Part shown: piece after piece, positions 16,000-24,028 of the stretch
How the letters are laid out: the number at the start of each line of letters is the position of its first letter
Position numbering within the stretch: the stretch's first letter is position 1
Assembly (NCBI RefSeq): GCF_947036855.1
Contig: NZ_CAMQRY010000007.1
Span: forward strand, 1 to 42,163
DNA: 42,163 bases
Source: an uncultured Clostridium sp.
GTDB lineage: Bacteria > Bacillota > Clostridia > Clostridiales > Clostridiaceae
Reading direction: 5' to 3'
Notes under the pieces: model-generated
Database searches by the model: none
Seen by the model: only the letters and a program-made list of their open reading frames with translations
What the model was told of the DNA's origin: nothing
Program-made: the position numbers and the translations under genes

Positions 16000-17766
16000 T
16001 TAAAGTATCATTAATCCAATATTATAAATTAAGAAAGCACAAACCCAAGCAAGTACTATTTGGAATACAAATGAGATTAATGTAAATTTAGTTCCAAACT
16101 CTTTTTTCATAACACCTATAACACTTACGCAAGGTGTGTATAAAAGTACGAATATCATAAATGAATACGCTGAAAGTTCTGTAAAGTGGTGAGCTAACAT
16201 TACATGTAGGTCACCTTTATAGATAACTTCCATTGTTGAGATAACTGTTTCTTTAGCCATTATACCAGCAAGTAATGAAACAGAAGCTTGCCAATTTCCG
16301 AAACCAAGTGGTGCAAAGAATGGTGATATAAATGCTCCAATTGATTGAAGGAAGCTATCCCCTACATTTGTAGTTAAACCTGAGAAGTTAAAACTTTGAA
16401 GGAACCATATAAGAACACTCATTGCAAATATGATAGTTCCGGCTTTAACTAAGAAAGATTTACTCTTACTAGAAATTTGTTTATATACATTTTTAGCACT
16501 AGGAATTTTATATTCAGGAAGTTCAACAATGAATGGTTCATCATCTTTTCTAAATACTGTATTTTTAAGGGCTAGTCCACATAGGAAAGCAACAACTATA
16601 CCAATAATGTACATTGATACAACTACAAGACTACTATGTAGTGGAAAATAAACTGATGCAAAGATTACATATACAGGTAATCTTGCGTTACATGACATAA
16701 GTGGCGCAAGTAGTGCAGCTAGTTTTCTATCTTTTTCACTTTCAAGACTTCTAGCAGATGTTATAGCTGGAACAGAACAACCAAATCCCATTGTCATAGT
16801 TATAAAAGCTTTACCTGAAAGTCCCATTTTTCTCATAAGACCATCCATAAGGAAAGCAACTCTTGCCATATATCCACTTTCTTCAAGTAAAAATATACAG
16901 AAGTATAAAGATACTATAAGTGGTAAGAATGCAATGATTCCACCAACACCTGAGATGATACCATCAACAATTAGTGATGTGAACCAACTAGAGCTTCCAG
17001 CAAGCATGTGAGTTACAAATGGCATAATACCACTATCAACCCAATTAGCAAGCATATCAGATAGAGGTTGTCCAACCCATGTAAATGTAAATTGGAATAC
17101 TACATATAATATTAATAAAAATAGTGGATATGCAAAGAATGGATTTAAAACTATAGAATCGATATGTTCTGTAAGTTTAGTAGAACCTTTGCTAGTATCT
17201 CTAATATAACTATTAGAAAGTTTTTTTTCTATGTACTTATATGTATCTTCTTCATCTTTAAAATTATAAGTTTTTGTATCTAGGTAACTAGAAAAATCAG
17301 TATTTTTAAATTCAGTTTTTAGTTCATTAATTCCAATAGTTTTTGTAAGTGACATAGGAATAACTTTAACATTAAAATTCTCTTCTATTTTTTTAAAATC
17401 AATAGAAATCCCTTTTTTTTCAGCTACATCAATCATATTAATAACTAATATAATAGGTTTGTTAAATTGTTTGAGTTGAAGTGTAAGATATAAGTTTCTA
17501 TCAAGATTAGATGCATCAACTATATTAACTAGTACATCTACATTACCTTCTTCAATAAATTTTTTAGATATTTTTTCTTCATTAGAAAATGCATCCATTG
17601 CATAAATACCTGGTAAATCAATTATTTTATTATCCTCAAAGAAACCTTCTTTTTTATCAACTGTTACCCCTGCCCAGTTCCCTACATGTTGGTTTGAACC
17701 AGTAAGTGCATTGAATAAAGTAGTTTTCCCAACATTGGGATTACCTATCAGTGCTATTGTCTTCAT
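16000..17766 (-). CDS. feoB: Ferrous iron transport protein B
   Basis: FeoB imports Fe2+ through the cytoplasmic membrane. The N-terminal G domain carries GNPNVGKTT (8-16), the G3-type DLPGIY and NMIDVAEK (G4). A helical guanine-dissociation-inhibitor-like spacer follows, then the membrane part with two Gate motifs (GFGCSVPAI with the conserved Cys, and SCNARLPVYV) and about eight or more helices. At 588 residues it is shorter than the enterobacterial form (about 770), but similar short forms are common in Clostridia. It lies 32 bases downstream of feoA on the same strand and upstream of the Cys-rich protein, so the three are probably co-transcribed. Confidence 0.97.
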   Translation of the reverse strand: MKTIALIGNPNVGKTTLFNALTGSNQHVGNWAGVTVDKKEGFFEDNKIIDLPGIYAMDAFSNEEKISKKFIEEGNVDVLVNIVDASNLDRNLYLTLQLKQFNKPIILVINMIDVAEKKGISIDFKKIEENFNVKVIPMSLTKTIGINELKTEFKNTDFSSYLDTKTYNFKDEEDTYKYIEKKLSNSYIRDTSKGSTKLTEHIDSIVLNPFFAYPLFLLILYVVFQFTFTWVGQPLSDMLANWVDSGIMPFVTHMLAGSSSWFTSLIVDGIISGVGGIIAFLPLIVSLYFCIFLLEESGYMARVAFLMDGLMRKMGLSGKAFITMTMGFGCSVPAITSARSLESEKDRKLAALLAPLMSCNARLPVYVIFASVYFPLHSSLVVVSMYIIGIVVAFLCGLALKNTVFRKDDEPFIVELPEYKIPSAKNVYKQISSKSKSFLVKAGTIIFAMSVLIWFLQSFNFSGLTTNVGDSFLQSIGAFISPFFAPLGFGNWQASVSLLAGIMAKETVISTMEVIYKGDLHVMLAHHFTELSAYSFMIFVLLYTPCVSVIGVMKKEFGTKFTLISFVFQIVLAWVCAFLIYNIGLMIL

Positions 17767-17798
17767 TTGTTAAATCTCCTTAAATTGAATTATTTAGA

Positions 17799-18020
17799 TT
17801 ATTTTAAAAAAATGCTTTTAGCATCTTGCTTTCTAATGGCGATATCAAATCCTCTTATACTAATTATTATAGGATCACCACTAAATGGAGCTTTTCTTTT
17901 TAGTTTGATGCTTGTCCCATTAACAAACCCCAAAGCTAGTAGTCTTTTTGCAAGTTTTTCATTTCCATTAACATGACTAACTTCCCCAATTTCCCCAATT
18001 TTAAGTTTTGTTACATTCAT
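17799..18020 (-). CDS. feoA: Ferrous iron transport protein A
   Basis: This 73-residue protein has the SH3-like FeoA fold: LKIGEIGEV, LAKRLLALGFVNGTSIKLKRKAPF, DPIIISIRGFDIAIRKQDA. FeoA is a small cytoplasmic partner needed for FeoB function. A strong AAGGAGGGG ribosome site precedes ATG 18020. It is the first gene of the feo unit, directly downstream of a consensus promoter and a Fur-box-like element. Confidence 0.95.
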   Translation of the reverse strand: MNVTKLKIGEIGEVSHVNGNEKLAKRLLALGFVNGTSIKLKRKAPFSGDPIIISIRGFDIAIRKQDAKSIFLK

Positions 18021-18036
18021 AATAACCCCTCCTTAT

Positions 18037-18051
18037 TGAAACTAATTATCA
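18037..18051 (-). promoter_or_regulatory. Fur-box-like operator of feoA
   Basis: On the minus strand TGATAAT-T-AGTTTCA matches 12 of 14 informative positions of the 7-1-7 Fur box TGATAATNATTATCA. It lies just downstream of the -10 element and upstream of the feoA ribosome site, a position suited to repression when iron is plentiful. A second GATAATATTATT dyad lies at about 18113-18124. Confidence 0.5.
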
Positions 18052-18059
18052 GTAAGTAC

Positions 18060-18088
18060 ATAATATCAAATGAAATTAAATATGTCAA
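18060..18088 (-). promoter_or_regulatory. Promoter of feoA-feoB
   Basis: Read on the minus strand: TTGACA (18088-18083), a 17-base spacer and TATTAT (18065-18060), with TG one base before the -10 (extended -10). It is one of the best promoter matches in the window. Confidence 0.75.
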
Positions 18089-18206
18089 TTTGTTTAATAA
18101 AATAAAACAAATGATAATATTATTTTAACAAAATGTATACAAGTTATTGCTAGAAGATTAAAATAAAGCATAGGATTTTATTTATATTGATAATAAATAA
18201 AATTAA

Positions 18207-19046
18207 TTGACGACTATTAAAGAATATAGTGTTATAATATCTTTATTAAGTCCTAAATTTGAATCGGAAAAGAGTGATAAGGTGATTATAAGAGAGAGAG
18301 ATGTAGAAGTAGGAGATTTTAATACTGAGCTTTCATTAAAATTTGGTAAGCATGAAGAAATATATAAGAATGCTATTTATTTTGATTTAGAGCATTATGT
18401 GTATAAAAAGCCAAAATGTGTTGGTGTTTTTGGAGCTTGTTATTATGATGAAAAAACTAATGTTATAAAAGTAACTCAATATATGATAGAAAATAAAAGT
18501 GAAGCTAAAGATGTTTTATATTTAGCTAAAAAGTATTTTATAGATGTATGTGCTAATAAAAAGAAAAAATATATAGTTACGTTTTCTGGTAATAATGACT
18601 TTACTGTCATAAACTTTTTATTTGAAAAATACGGAATAAACTTTAATTTTAGTGATTATTTCACTTCAGTAGATATTCAGAAGGTTTATGAGAGTACATT
18701 TAAGAAGGGTGTTGGATTAAAAGCACTTGAAAAGAAGTTTGGAATTATAAGAGAAGGTGAACTTATATCAGGTTCTAATTTAGCTAAAACATTCCATAAA
18801 GTTTTAAAGGATAAAGAATACTTTAAAAGGATGCCAAAAGAGAAAATTGAAAAAATATTAATATATAATGAGCAAGACGTTGTGAATTTGTTCCATATAT
18901 TAGTAGGGTGGAATGCTATAATTGAAATTGAAAGAAAAGAAGCTTTAAGACTTGCAGAAGAAAAAAGGTTGCTTGAAGAAAAAACATTAGAGCTAAATGA
19001 TATAGAAAAAAATAATAATTTCATTAATAATGAAGATAAGCACTAA
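18207..19046 (+). CDS. RNase H-fold exonuclease-like protein (YprB/RNase_H_2 type)
   Basis: This 279-residue protein contains the DEDD-type exonuclease signature of the YprB family: FDLEH (D60, E62), VTFSGNNDF (D131), SVDIQKVY (D156), LKALEKKFGI, and YNEQDVVNL (D224). The last 40 residues are a charged Lys/Glu helix. The family is predicted to act on nucleic acids; the exact substrate is unknown. The opening codon is uncertain: TTG 18207 has no clear ribosome site, and GTG in KVIIRERD (about 18282) is the main alternative. It ends in a terminator shared with the next, convergent gene. Confidence 0.75.
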   Translation: MTTIKEYSVIISLLSPKFESEKSDKVIIRERDVEVGDFNTELSLKFGKHEEIYKNAIYFDLEHYVYKKPKCVGVFGACYYDEKTNVIKVTQYMIENKSEAKDVLYLAKKYFIDVCANKKKKYIVTFSGNNDFTVINFLFEKYGINFNFSDYFTSVDIQKVYESTFKKGVGLKALEKKFGIIREGELISGSNLAKTFHKVLKDKEYFKRMPKEKIEKILIYNEQDVVNLFHILVGWNAIIEIERKEALRLAEEKRLLEEKTLELNDIEKNNNFINNEDKH

Positions 19047-19070
19047 AAATATATTAGTGCTTATTTTTTT
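19036..19070. terminator. Bidirectional terminator overlapping both gene ends
   Basis: A 10-bp stem (ATAAGCACTA at 19036-19045 with its complement at 19054-19063) is followed by seven T. Each arm contains the last codons of one of the two convergent genes, so both proteins end in Lys-His. Confidence 0.85.
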
Positions 19071-19884
19071 CACTTATTTTTAAGCCATCACTAATTAATA
19101 AGATAGTGCCATCTTCATCAGTTCTATAAATTTTGGAGTTTATATCAGTTAGGCTTTCTAATGTTTGTTTATGTGGATGAGAAAATTGATTTTGTATGCC
19201 ACAGGATATTACTGAAATTTTAGGTGTTGTAGCATTTAAGAACTCTGTTGATGAAGAAGATGAACTTCCATGATGTCCAACTTTTAATACATCAATATCA
19301 ATATCAAGATTCATAACTTCTTGTTCAGCCTCAATTTCTGCATCACCTGTAAATAAAAAAGAGTTATTTTGATGAGTAAGTTTAATCATTGGTGAGAAAT
19401 TATTTGTGTTTTCATAGTTTTCTTTTGAGGGAGATAGTATTTCTATATTAATATTTGAATCTATAATTATTTGATTGCTCCCTTTTCTTAAAATATCTAT
19501 CTTTAAATTATTATTTTTAATTTCTTTTAGCATATTATAAAAATCTTCTGTTTCATAAATAGATTTTGGAGCTAAAAAATTTTCAACTTCAATACTTTTT
19601 AAAATAGCATCCATATTACCTATATGATCTTCATGGGGATGGGTTGCTATTAAGTAATCAATTTTATTTATATTATTTAGTTCAAGGTATTTTAGGAGTT
19701 TTTCTTCAGATGAATTTGGACCAGAATCAATTAATAAATTAATATTATTATATTCTAGTAAGGTTGCATCTCCTTGTCCGATATCTATAAAGTGTACTTG
19801 TAGCAAATTATTAGATTTAGAGCAGGATGTTAAAGATAAAGATATAGATAGAAAAGTAAAAATTAGAATAAAAAATTTTATCAT
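19054..19884 (-). CDS. ComEC/Rec2-like metallo-beta-lactamase-fold lipoprotein
   Basis: This 276-residue protein starts with a lipoprotein signal (hydrophobic stretch then LSLTSC, lipidated Cys21). It continues with an MBL domain: VHFIDIGQGDATLLE, LLIDSGPNS, ATHPHEDHIGN (metal ligands at 82-87), FLFTGDAE, VLKVGHHGSSSSSS and ISCGIQNQFSHPH. This pattern is that of the C-terminal hydrolase domain of ComEC, but with no channel helices, so it is a standalone secreted, membrane-anchored enzyme. Likely substrate is a phosphodiester, possibly extracellular DNA (inference). GAGGTGATAGT precedes ATG 19884. It is divergent from plsC. Confidence 0.82.
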   Translation of the reverse strand: MIKFFILIFTFLSISLSLTSCSKSNNLLQVHFIDIGQGDATLLEYNNINLLIDSGPNSSEEKLLKYLELNNINKIDYLIATHPHEDHIGNMDAILKSIEVENFLAPKSIYETEDFYNMLKEIKNNNLKIDILRKGSNQIIIDSNINIEILSPSKENYENTNNFSPMIKLTHQNNSFLFTGDAEIEAEQEVMNLDIDIDVLKVGHHGSSSSSSTEFLNATTPKISVISCGIQNQFSHPHKQTLESLTDINSKIYRTDEDGTILLISDGLKISEKNKH

Positions 19885-19895
19885 ACTATCACCTC

Positions 19896-19928
19896 ATTTT
19901 ACATTTACAAATATTGTAAATGTAAAAT
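19896..19928. promoter_or_regulatory. Perfect 15-bp inverted repeat between divergent genes
   Basis: ATTTTACATTTACAA (19896-19910), ATA, then the exact complement (19914-19928). It begins 12 bases upstream of the ComEC-like gene start and about 80 bases upstream of plsC. The size and symmetry suggest a dimeric repressor operator, but no matching known box is recognised. As RNA it would form a hairpin in the ComEC-like leader. Confidence 0.5.
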
Positions 19929-20010
19929 AACATTTAGTAAAGTGTGAAATTATGAAAAAAATATAAAATATGAAGTATAATATAGATATATTGATAAAAG
20001 GAGAATGAAA

Positions 20011-20742
20011 ATGAATAAAATTTTTCAAAAATTAAAATATGGTATATTGATAGTAAGATATTTAATCTATATGGTTTGGTTCTTTATAGAAAGTTTAATG
20101 GTTCCTATGGTTACTAAATTTAAAGGTCAAGCAGCGGCAGAAGAGTACAAGCATAAAGCAGTTCAAAATTGGTGTGCATTTACTTTTAAAGTTATTGGAT
20201 CTGAAGTTGAATTTATAGGACAAGAGAACATTCCAGATGAACATTGTTTATTTGTTGGAAATCATCAAGGAATATTAGATATACCAGCATTGATGCTTGG
20301 AGCTAATAGAACAATTGGGTTTATTGCAAAAAAAGAATTATTTAAAGTTCCTATAATGGGAAGATGGATAAAGTTATGCCATAGTGTAGGTATAGATAGG
20401 GAAGATCCAAGAGATGCTGTAAGAGTTATAAAAGAAGGTGTGCAGCATTTAACTAATGGATTTTCACTAGGTATATATCCAGAGGGGACAAGATCTAAAA
20501 ATGGAAAAATACAAGAGTTTAAGTCAGGAAGTTTAAAACTTGCTATAAGAGCTAAGGTTCCTGTTATTCCAGTTACAGTTGATGGTACTTATGCAGCTTA
20601 TGAAGAAAATAAAAAATTTAAGCAAGTAAAAATAAAAGTAATATATGGAAAACCTATATATGTTGAAAATCTCAGCAAGGAAGAGCAAAAAGATTTAGCT
20701 GTAATAATACATGATCAAATAGAGAGAAATTTGAATAATTAG
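20011..20742 (+). CDS. plsC: 1-acyl-sn-glycerol-3-phosphate acyltransferase
   Basis: PlsC transfers an acyl group to lysophosphatidate to make phosphatidate at the membrane, a core step in phospholipid synthesis. Motifs are NHQGILD (HX4D, H85 and D90), GFIAKKELFKVPIMGRW, IYPEGTRSK, and VPVIPVTVDGT. An N-terminal hydrophobic segment (about 10-32) anchors it. ATG 20011 is preferred because AAAAGGAG (19996-20003) is 7 bases upstream; ATG 20005 would be only one base away. The length of 243 residues is typical. It may be regulated through the large palindrome upstream. Confidence 0.93.
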   Translation: MNKIFQKLKYGILIVRYLIYMVWFFIESLMVPMVTKFKGQAAAEEYKHKAVQNWCAFTFKVIGSEVEFIGQENIPDEHCLFVGNHQGILDIPALMLGANRTIGFIAKKELFKVPIMGRWIKLCHSVGIDREDPRDAVRVIKEGVQHLTNGFSLGIYPEGTRSKNGKIQEFKSGSLKLAIRAKVPVIPVTVDGTYAAYEENKKFKQVKIKVIYGKPIYVENLSKEEQKDLAVIIHDQIERNLNN

Positions 20743-20749
20743 CATAAAG

Positions 20750-20783
20750 CGCATACATTTTTAAAATGTATGCGTTTTAATTT
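20750..20783 (+). terminator. Terminator of plsC
   Basis: A 12-bp stem (CGCATACATTTT at 20750-20761 with its complement at 20763-20774) followed by TTTTAATTTT. The following 270 bases are AT-rich with a promoter for the next gene and no ORF I would support. Confidence 0.8.
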
Positions 20784-20946
20784 TAATATAATAAAGACAA
20801 ATATTAAGAAAAAATAAGAAATATAAGGGTGCATGTCAAAAAAACAATATTTGCAATAAGTTAATATAATAAAATCACAAATTTGATAAAAAGTTTGATA
20901 AAAGCCCAATAAGTTTAAAAAATAAAAAGAAAATGAAAAAAATATT

Positions 20947-20975
20947 TTGAAAAATTGCAAAAGTAATGTTATACT
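20947..20975 (+). promoter_or_regulatory. Promoter of the PEPCK/HPrK-like gene
   Basis: TTGAAA (20947-20952), a 17-base spacer, TATACT (20970-20975), 70 bases upstream of the start codon. Confidence 0.6.
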
Positions 20976-21045
20976 TATAAAAACAAAACAAGAATGAATT
21001 TTTAGAAAAAAAATATAATGTTTGGAAAATAGGGGGTAACAGGTT

Positions 21046-22788
21046 ATGAGAAAAGAATTTTCTTTAAGTAATGATAAGGCAACAATTAACTTCACAGCAA
21101 AATATTGTGATAGTTTTGAGTCGATAATGAATAGCCATGGGTTTACAAGAATTGTAGAGGCTTATTTAACAAAGACAAAGGATAAAAATACAAATAACTT
21201 TAAATTTTTAAAGGAAGCATTTAAAACTGAAGACATAAAACTAATTAGAATGGAATTAATAGGGGCATTTAAATTATTAAGTATGATGAAATCAGAAGAA
21301 GTTATATCAGTTAATTCTAAGTATGAGCAGTTATTAGAAGTTGAGACAAAACTTTTAGCTGTTATAGAAGATATATATTCATTTTGGAGAAAATTAGAAA
21401 GATATACTGTTATGCATAATAATAAAGTTAAGGCTGGAATTGCAGCAGTAAGTTTTGCAGAAGCAAATACTTCATTTTCACAACTTATATTAAGATTTTA
21501 TAGAAGAATAACAAAAAATCTTTTAAATGAGAGTCCAAGAGTTTATAGACAGGTTCCAGCTGGTGGAAATGCTTGTATAATGCTTAATGATGTTATATGG
21601 CCAATACCTACAGGATATGAAGTTTTAGAAAAAATAAACTTTATAGATTCTATATCACTTGAAACACCATTTATAACATATCCTAAGAGAAATACAAGAG
21701 ATGGAATGTTTAGTGAAACTTTTGAAAATCCAATAAAAGGTATGAGTATAAATGAAGAGCATTGGTTCTGTTATCCAATAAAAGTTGGAGGACTTCTTGC
21801 ACATGTCTACTTCCATAGAGATCTAATGTCACATGGAATAACTTTATGCAACTTATTTGAAATGGCAAAGCCATCAGAATATAGAGGTAAAAAACCTGAT
21901 ATTATTTATGCTTATGGAGATAAAAATGGTGGAGAAAACAGAAATGTATTCTATAAAGATACAAAAAATGATTTAATGGTTGGATATGTAAATTATAGTG
22001 AAGATGTAGATTACTTTGGATATATGAAAAAGATGATATTAACACTTCATAACCTTATGATGCTGGAAAGAGGTAATTTACCAATACATGGTGCAATGGT
22101 TAAGATACTTCTTAAAACAGGAAAAGAAGCAAATATTATCATAATGGGTGATAGTGGAGCTGGTAAATCAGAAAGTTTAGAGGCGTTTAGAACACTTAGT
22201 GAAGATTATATTAGTGAAATGACAATTGTTTTTGATGATATGGGAAGTATTAAAATTGAAAATAATGAAGTTATAGGATATGGAACTGAAATTGGAGCAT
22301 TTGTTAGACTTGATGATTTAGATCCTGGATATGCTTTTAAAGAAATTGATAGAAGTATATTTATGAATCCTGATAAAATTAATGCAAGACTTGTAATACC
22401 AGTAGCTTCATATGAGGAAATTATGGCAGGGTATAAAGTAGATTTATTCTTATATGCTAATAATTATACTGATATAAGAGATGGTAAAAAGTCTATTAGT
22501 TACTTTAATACAGCAGAAGAGGCTATTGATACATTTAGAAAAGGTGCTAGAGTAGCAAAAGGAACAACTACGGAGCTTGGTCTTGTAGAATCATACTTTG
22601 CAAATCCATTTGGACCAGCACAAAAAAGTAAAGAATGTGATGTTCTTTTAGATAGATACTTCAATAAAATGTTTGAAAATAATATTAAAGTTGGAGAAAT
22701 TAATACATGTCTTGCTATACAGGGACTTGAAAAAGAAGGACCTAGAAAAGCAGCGTTAGAGTTATTTGATATCATAAAAGAATTATAA
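21046..22788 (+). CDS. PEP carboxykinase/HPr kinase-superfamily P-loop protein, role unknown
   Basis: This 580-residue protein has an unrecognised, largely helical N-terminal half (about 1-330). Its C-terminal half has LPIHGAMVKI, a P-loop GDSGAGKSES (368-377), and FDDMGSIKIENNEV (396 on). GDSGxGKSE is the Walker A form of HPr kinase/phosphorylase and the fold is shared with PEP carboxykinases, so homologues may be annotated as PEPCK. However, the standard PEPCK P-loop (GLSGTGKT) is not present, and whether it is a true carboxykinase is doubtful. TGDS-type ATP binding with phosphotransfer to protein or small molecule is the best inference. ATG 21046 follows AGGGGGT. Single gene with its own promoter and terminator. 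Confidence 0.65.
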   Translation: MRKEFSLSNDKATINFTAKYCDSFESIMNSHGFTRIVEAYLTKTKDKNTNNFKFLKEAFKTEDIKLIRMELIGAFKLLSMMKSEEVISVNSKYEQLLEVETKLLAVIEDIYSFWRKLERYTVMHNNKVKAGIAAVSFAEANTSFSQLILRFYRRITKNLLNESPRVYRQVPAGGNACIMLNDVIWPIPTGYEVLEKINFIDSISLETPFITYPKRNTRDGMFSETFENPIKGMSINEEHWFCYPIKVGGLLAHVYFHRDLMSHGITLCNLFEMAKPSEYRGKKPDIIYAYGDKNGGENRNVFYKDTKNDLMVGYVNYSEDVDYFGYMKKMILTLHNLMMLERGNLPIHGAMVKILLKTGKEANIIIMGDSGAGKSESLEAFRTLSEDYISEMTIVFDDMGSIKIENNEVIGYGTEIGAFVRLDDLDPGYAFKEIDRSIFMNPDKINARLVIPVASYEEIMAGYKVDLFLYANNYTDIRDGKKSISYFNTAEEAIDTFRKGARVAKGTTTELGLVESYFANPFGPAQKSKECDVLLDRYFNKMFENNIKVGEINTCLAIQGLEKEGPRKAALELFDIIKEL

Positions 22789-22795
22789 TATGAGT

Positions 22796-22833
22796 TTATG
22801 CTAAGTGTTTTAAATACTTAGCATAATTTTTTT
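22796..22833 (+). terminator. Terminator of the PEPCK/HPrK-like gene
   Basis: An 11-bp stem (TTATGCTAAGT at 22796-22806 with its complement at 22816-22826) followed by seven T. Confidence 0.9.
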
Positions 22834-22867
22834 GAAAATGGATAAACTAAAAAAAGCGAATAAAAAA

Positions 22868-22904
22868 AATAAGCATAGTACAAGTAATTTGTACTATGCT
22901 TATT
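22868..22904 (-). terminator. Terminator of the Lrp-type gene
   Basis: A 16-bp stem (22868-22883 with 22889-22904) and a five-base loop. The A-run on its left (22862-22869) becomes a T-run on the minus strand. Confidence 0.85.
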
Positions 22905-22915
22905 TGGAGATTATA

Positions 22916-23383
22916 TTAAAGTCTAATATTTCTATCGATTGGTTGAGATAATGAGATAAATGTATCAGTTCTGTTGATACCATCTATTATATTAACCTTA
23001 TTTAATAAAATATCTTGTAAATCTGAAATACTTTTGCAAACTAACTTAGCAAAGATAGTGTAAGCACCAGTTATTAAGTGAAGCTCTACAATTTCTTTAA
23101 TTGCTGAAAGTTTATCAAATATTTCGTTGTAAGATGACGTACAGTCAACATATATTCCAACAAAACAAGTAACATCGTAACCTAGTTTTGAAAGATTTAA
23201 AAGGATTCTAGTTCCTTTTATTATGCCAAGATCCTCCATTTTCTTCATTCTAACATGAATTGTACCACCAGAAACGTGGCAGATTCTTGCTATCTCAAGA
23301 TATGGAGTTCTACAATCTTTGATCAGTATATCTAATATTTGTAAGTCTAGTTCATCTAAGTGCATTGAATTTGATAAAGACAT
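22916..23383 (-). CDS. Lrp/AsnC-family transcriptional regulator
   Basis: This 155-residue protein has an N-terminal winged helix-turn-helix (LDLQILDILIKDCRTPYLEI, ICHVSGGTIHVRMKKMEDLGII) and a C-terminal RAM effector-binding domain (VGIYVDCTSSYNEIFDKLS, VELHLITGAYTIFAKLVCKS). These proteins form octamers or dimers and sense amino acids or related ligands. The regulon cannot be read here; autoregulation from the AT-rich 23384-23618 gap is likely. GAGGTGATTTT precedes ATG 23383. It is divergent from the small membrane protein gene. Confidence 0.92.
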   Translation of the reverse strand: MSLSNSMHLDELDLQILDILIKDCRTPYLEIARICHVSGGTIHVRMKKMEDLGIIKGTRILLNLSKLGYDVTCFVGIYVDCTSSYNEIFDKLSAIKEIVELHLITGAYTIFAKLVCKSISDLQDILLNKVNIIDGINRTDTFISLSQPIDRNIRL

Positions 23384-23559
23384 AAAATCACCTCGTATAT
23401 AATATTTTTTGACATTATTATTCTATCAAATATTTATGAATTTTTAAAGACAAAGTTATAAAAAACTCGAAAAAAATTAATAAAATTGATAAAAAATTAA
23501 TAAAATTTAAAAAATAACCTAGATATTGGTAAATATAATGTGGAAAAATAAATTTTTTG

Positions 23560-23588
23560 TTGAAAATAATAGCAAATTCATCTAAAAT
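23560..23588 (+). promoter_or_regulatory. Promoter of the small membrane protein gene
   Basis: TTGAAA (23560-23565), a 17-base spacer, TAAAAT (23583-23588), 30 bases before the start codon. Confidence 0.55.
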
Positions 23589-23618
23589 TAAGATAAGAAT
23601 AATTAAGGAGGGGACAAT

Positions 23619-23960
23619 ATGTTTGAAATGTTAAAAGTTATACTGATAACGGTTGGGTTTGCTATTTTAATTTTTGTAGCGTATATGTTACTTAGTAGAT
23701 ATGTATTTAGTAAAATAAGAGTTAATAAATGGATATTGTTAGCAATAGCAGCAATATTTTTAGCAGCATCATTTTTAGTTCCAGGAACAGGTGGAGTTAT
23801 AGATTTAATTAAGATGCCTTTAATGGGAATAGCAGCAATACTATTCTTCTGGTTCTTTGATGTTCATAAAGATGGTAATCCAAGTATTAAAAAAGCAGAG
23901 AAAAAAGTAGTAATTAAGTCAAAAGCTAAACCTAATAGGGTTAAAAATAATAAAAAATAA
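23619..23960 (+). CDS. Unknown small membrane protein (three helices, basic tail)
   Basis: This 113-residue protein has hydrophobic helices at about 5-27, 39-56 and 65-82, then a strongly basic tail (KKAEKKVVIKSKAKPNRVKN) of about 25 residues, presumably cytoplasmic. No family motif is recognised. AAGGAGGGG in front of ATG 23619, a good promoter and a strong terminator show it is a real, independently expressed gene. The Lys-rich tail could contact nucleic acid or anionic lipid (inference only). Confidence 0.75.
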   Translation: MFEMLKVILITVGFAILIFVAYMLLSRYVFSKIRVNKWILLAIAAIFLAASFLVPGTGGVIDLIKMPLMGIAAILFFWFFDVHKDGNPSIKKAEKKVVIKSKAKPNRVKNNKK

Positions 23961-23963
23961 AAG

Positions 23964-23989
23964 AATAGCCCTTCAGGGGCTATTTTTTA
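23964..23989 (+). terminator. Terminator of the small membrane protein gene
   Basis: An 8-bp stem AATAGCCC/GGGCTATT (23964-23971 and 23977-23984) with a TTCAG loop and a following T-run. Confidence 0.9.
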
Positions 23990-24028
23990 TATTATGAAAT
24001 ATAGTTTCTAGCATAAGAGGAGATAATT

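Noticed and set aside
20739-21095. Minus-strand 118-residue hydrophobic frame across the plsC terminator and the next gene start
   Set aside because: It runs through a terminator and a promoter, is Phe/Ile/Leu-rich as expected from A-rich DNA read in reverse, and has no ribosome site.
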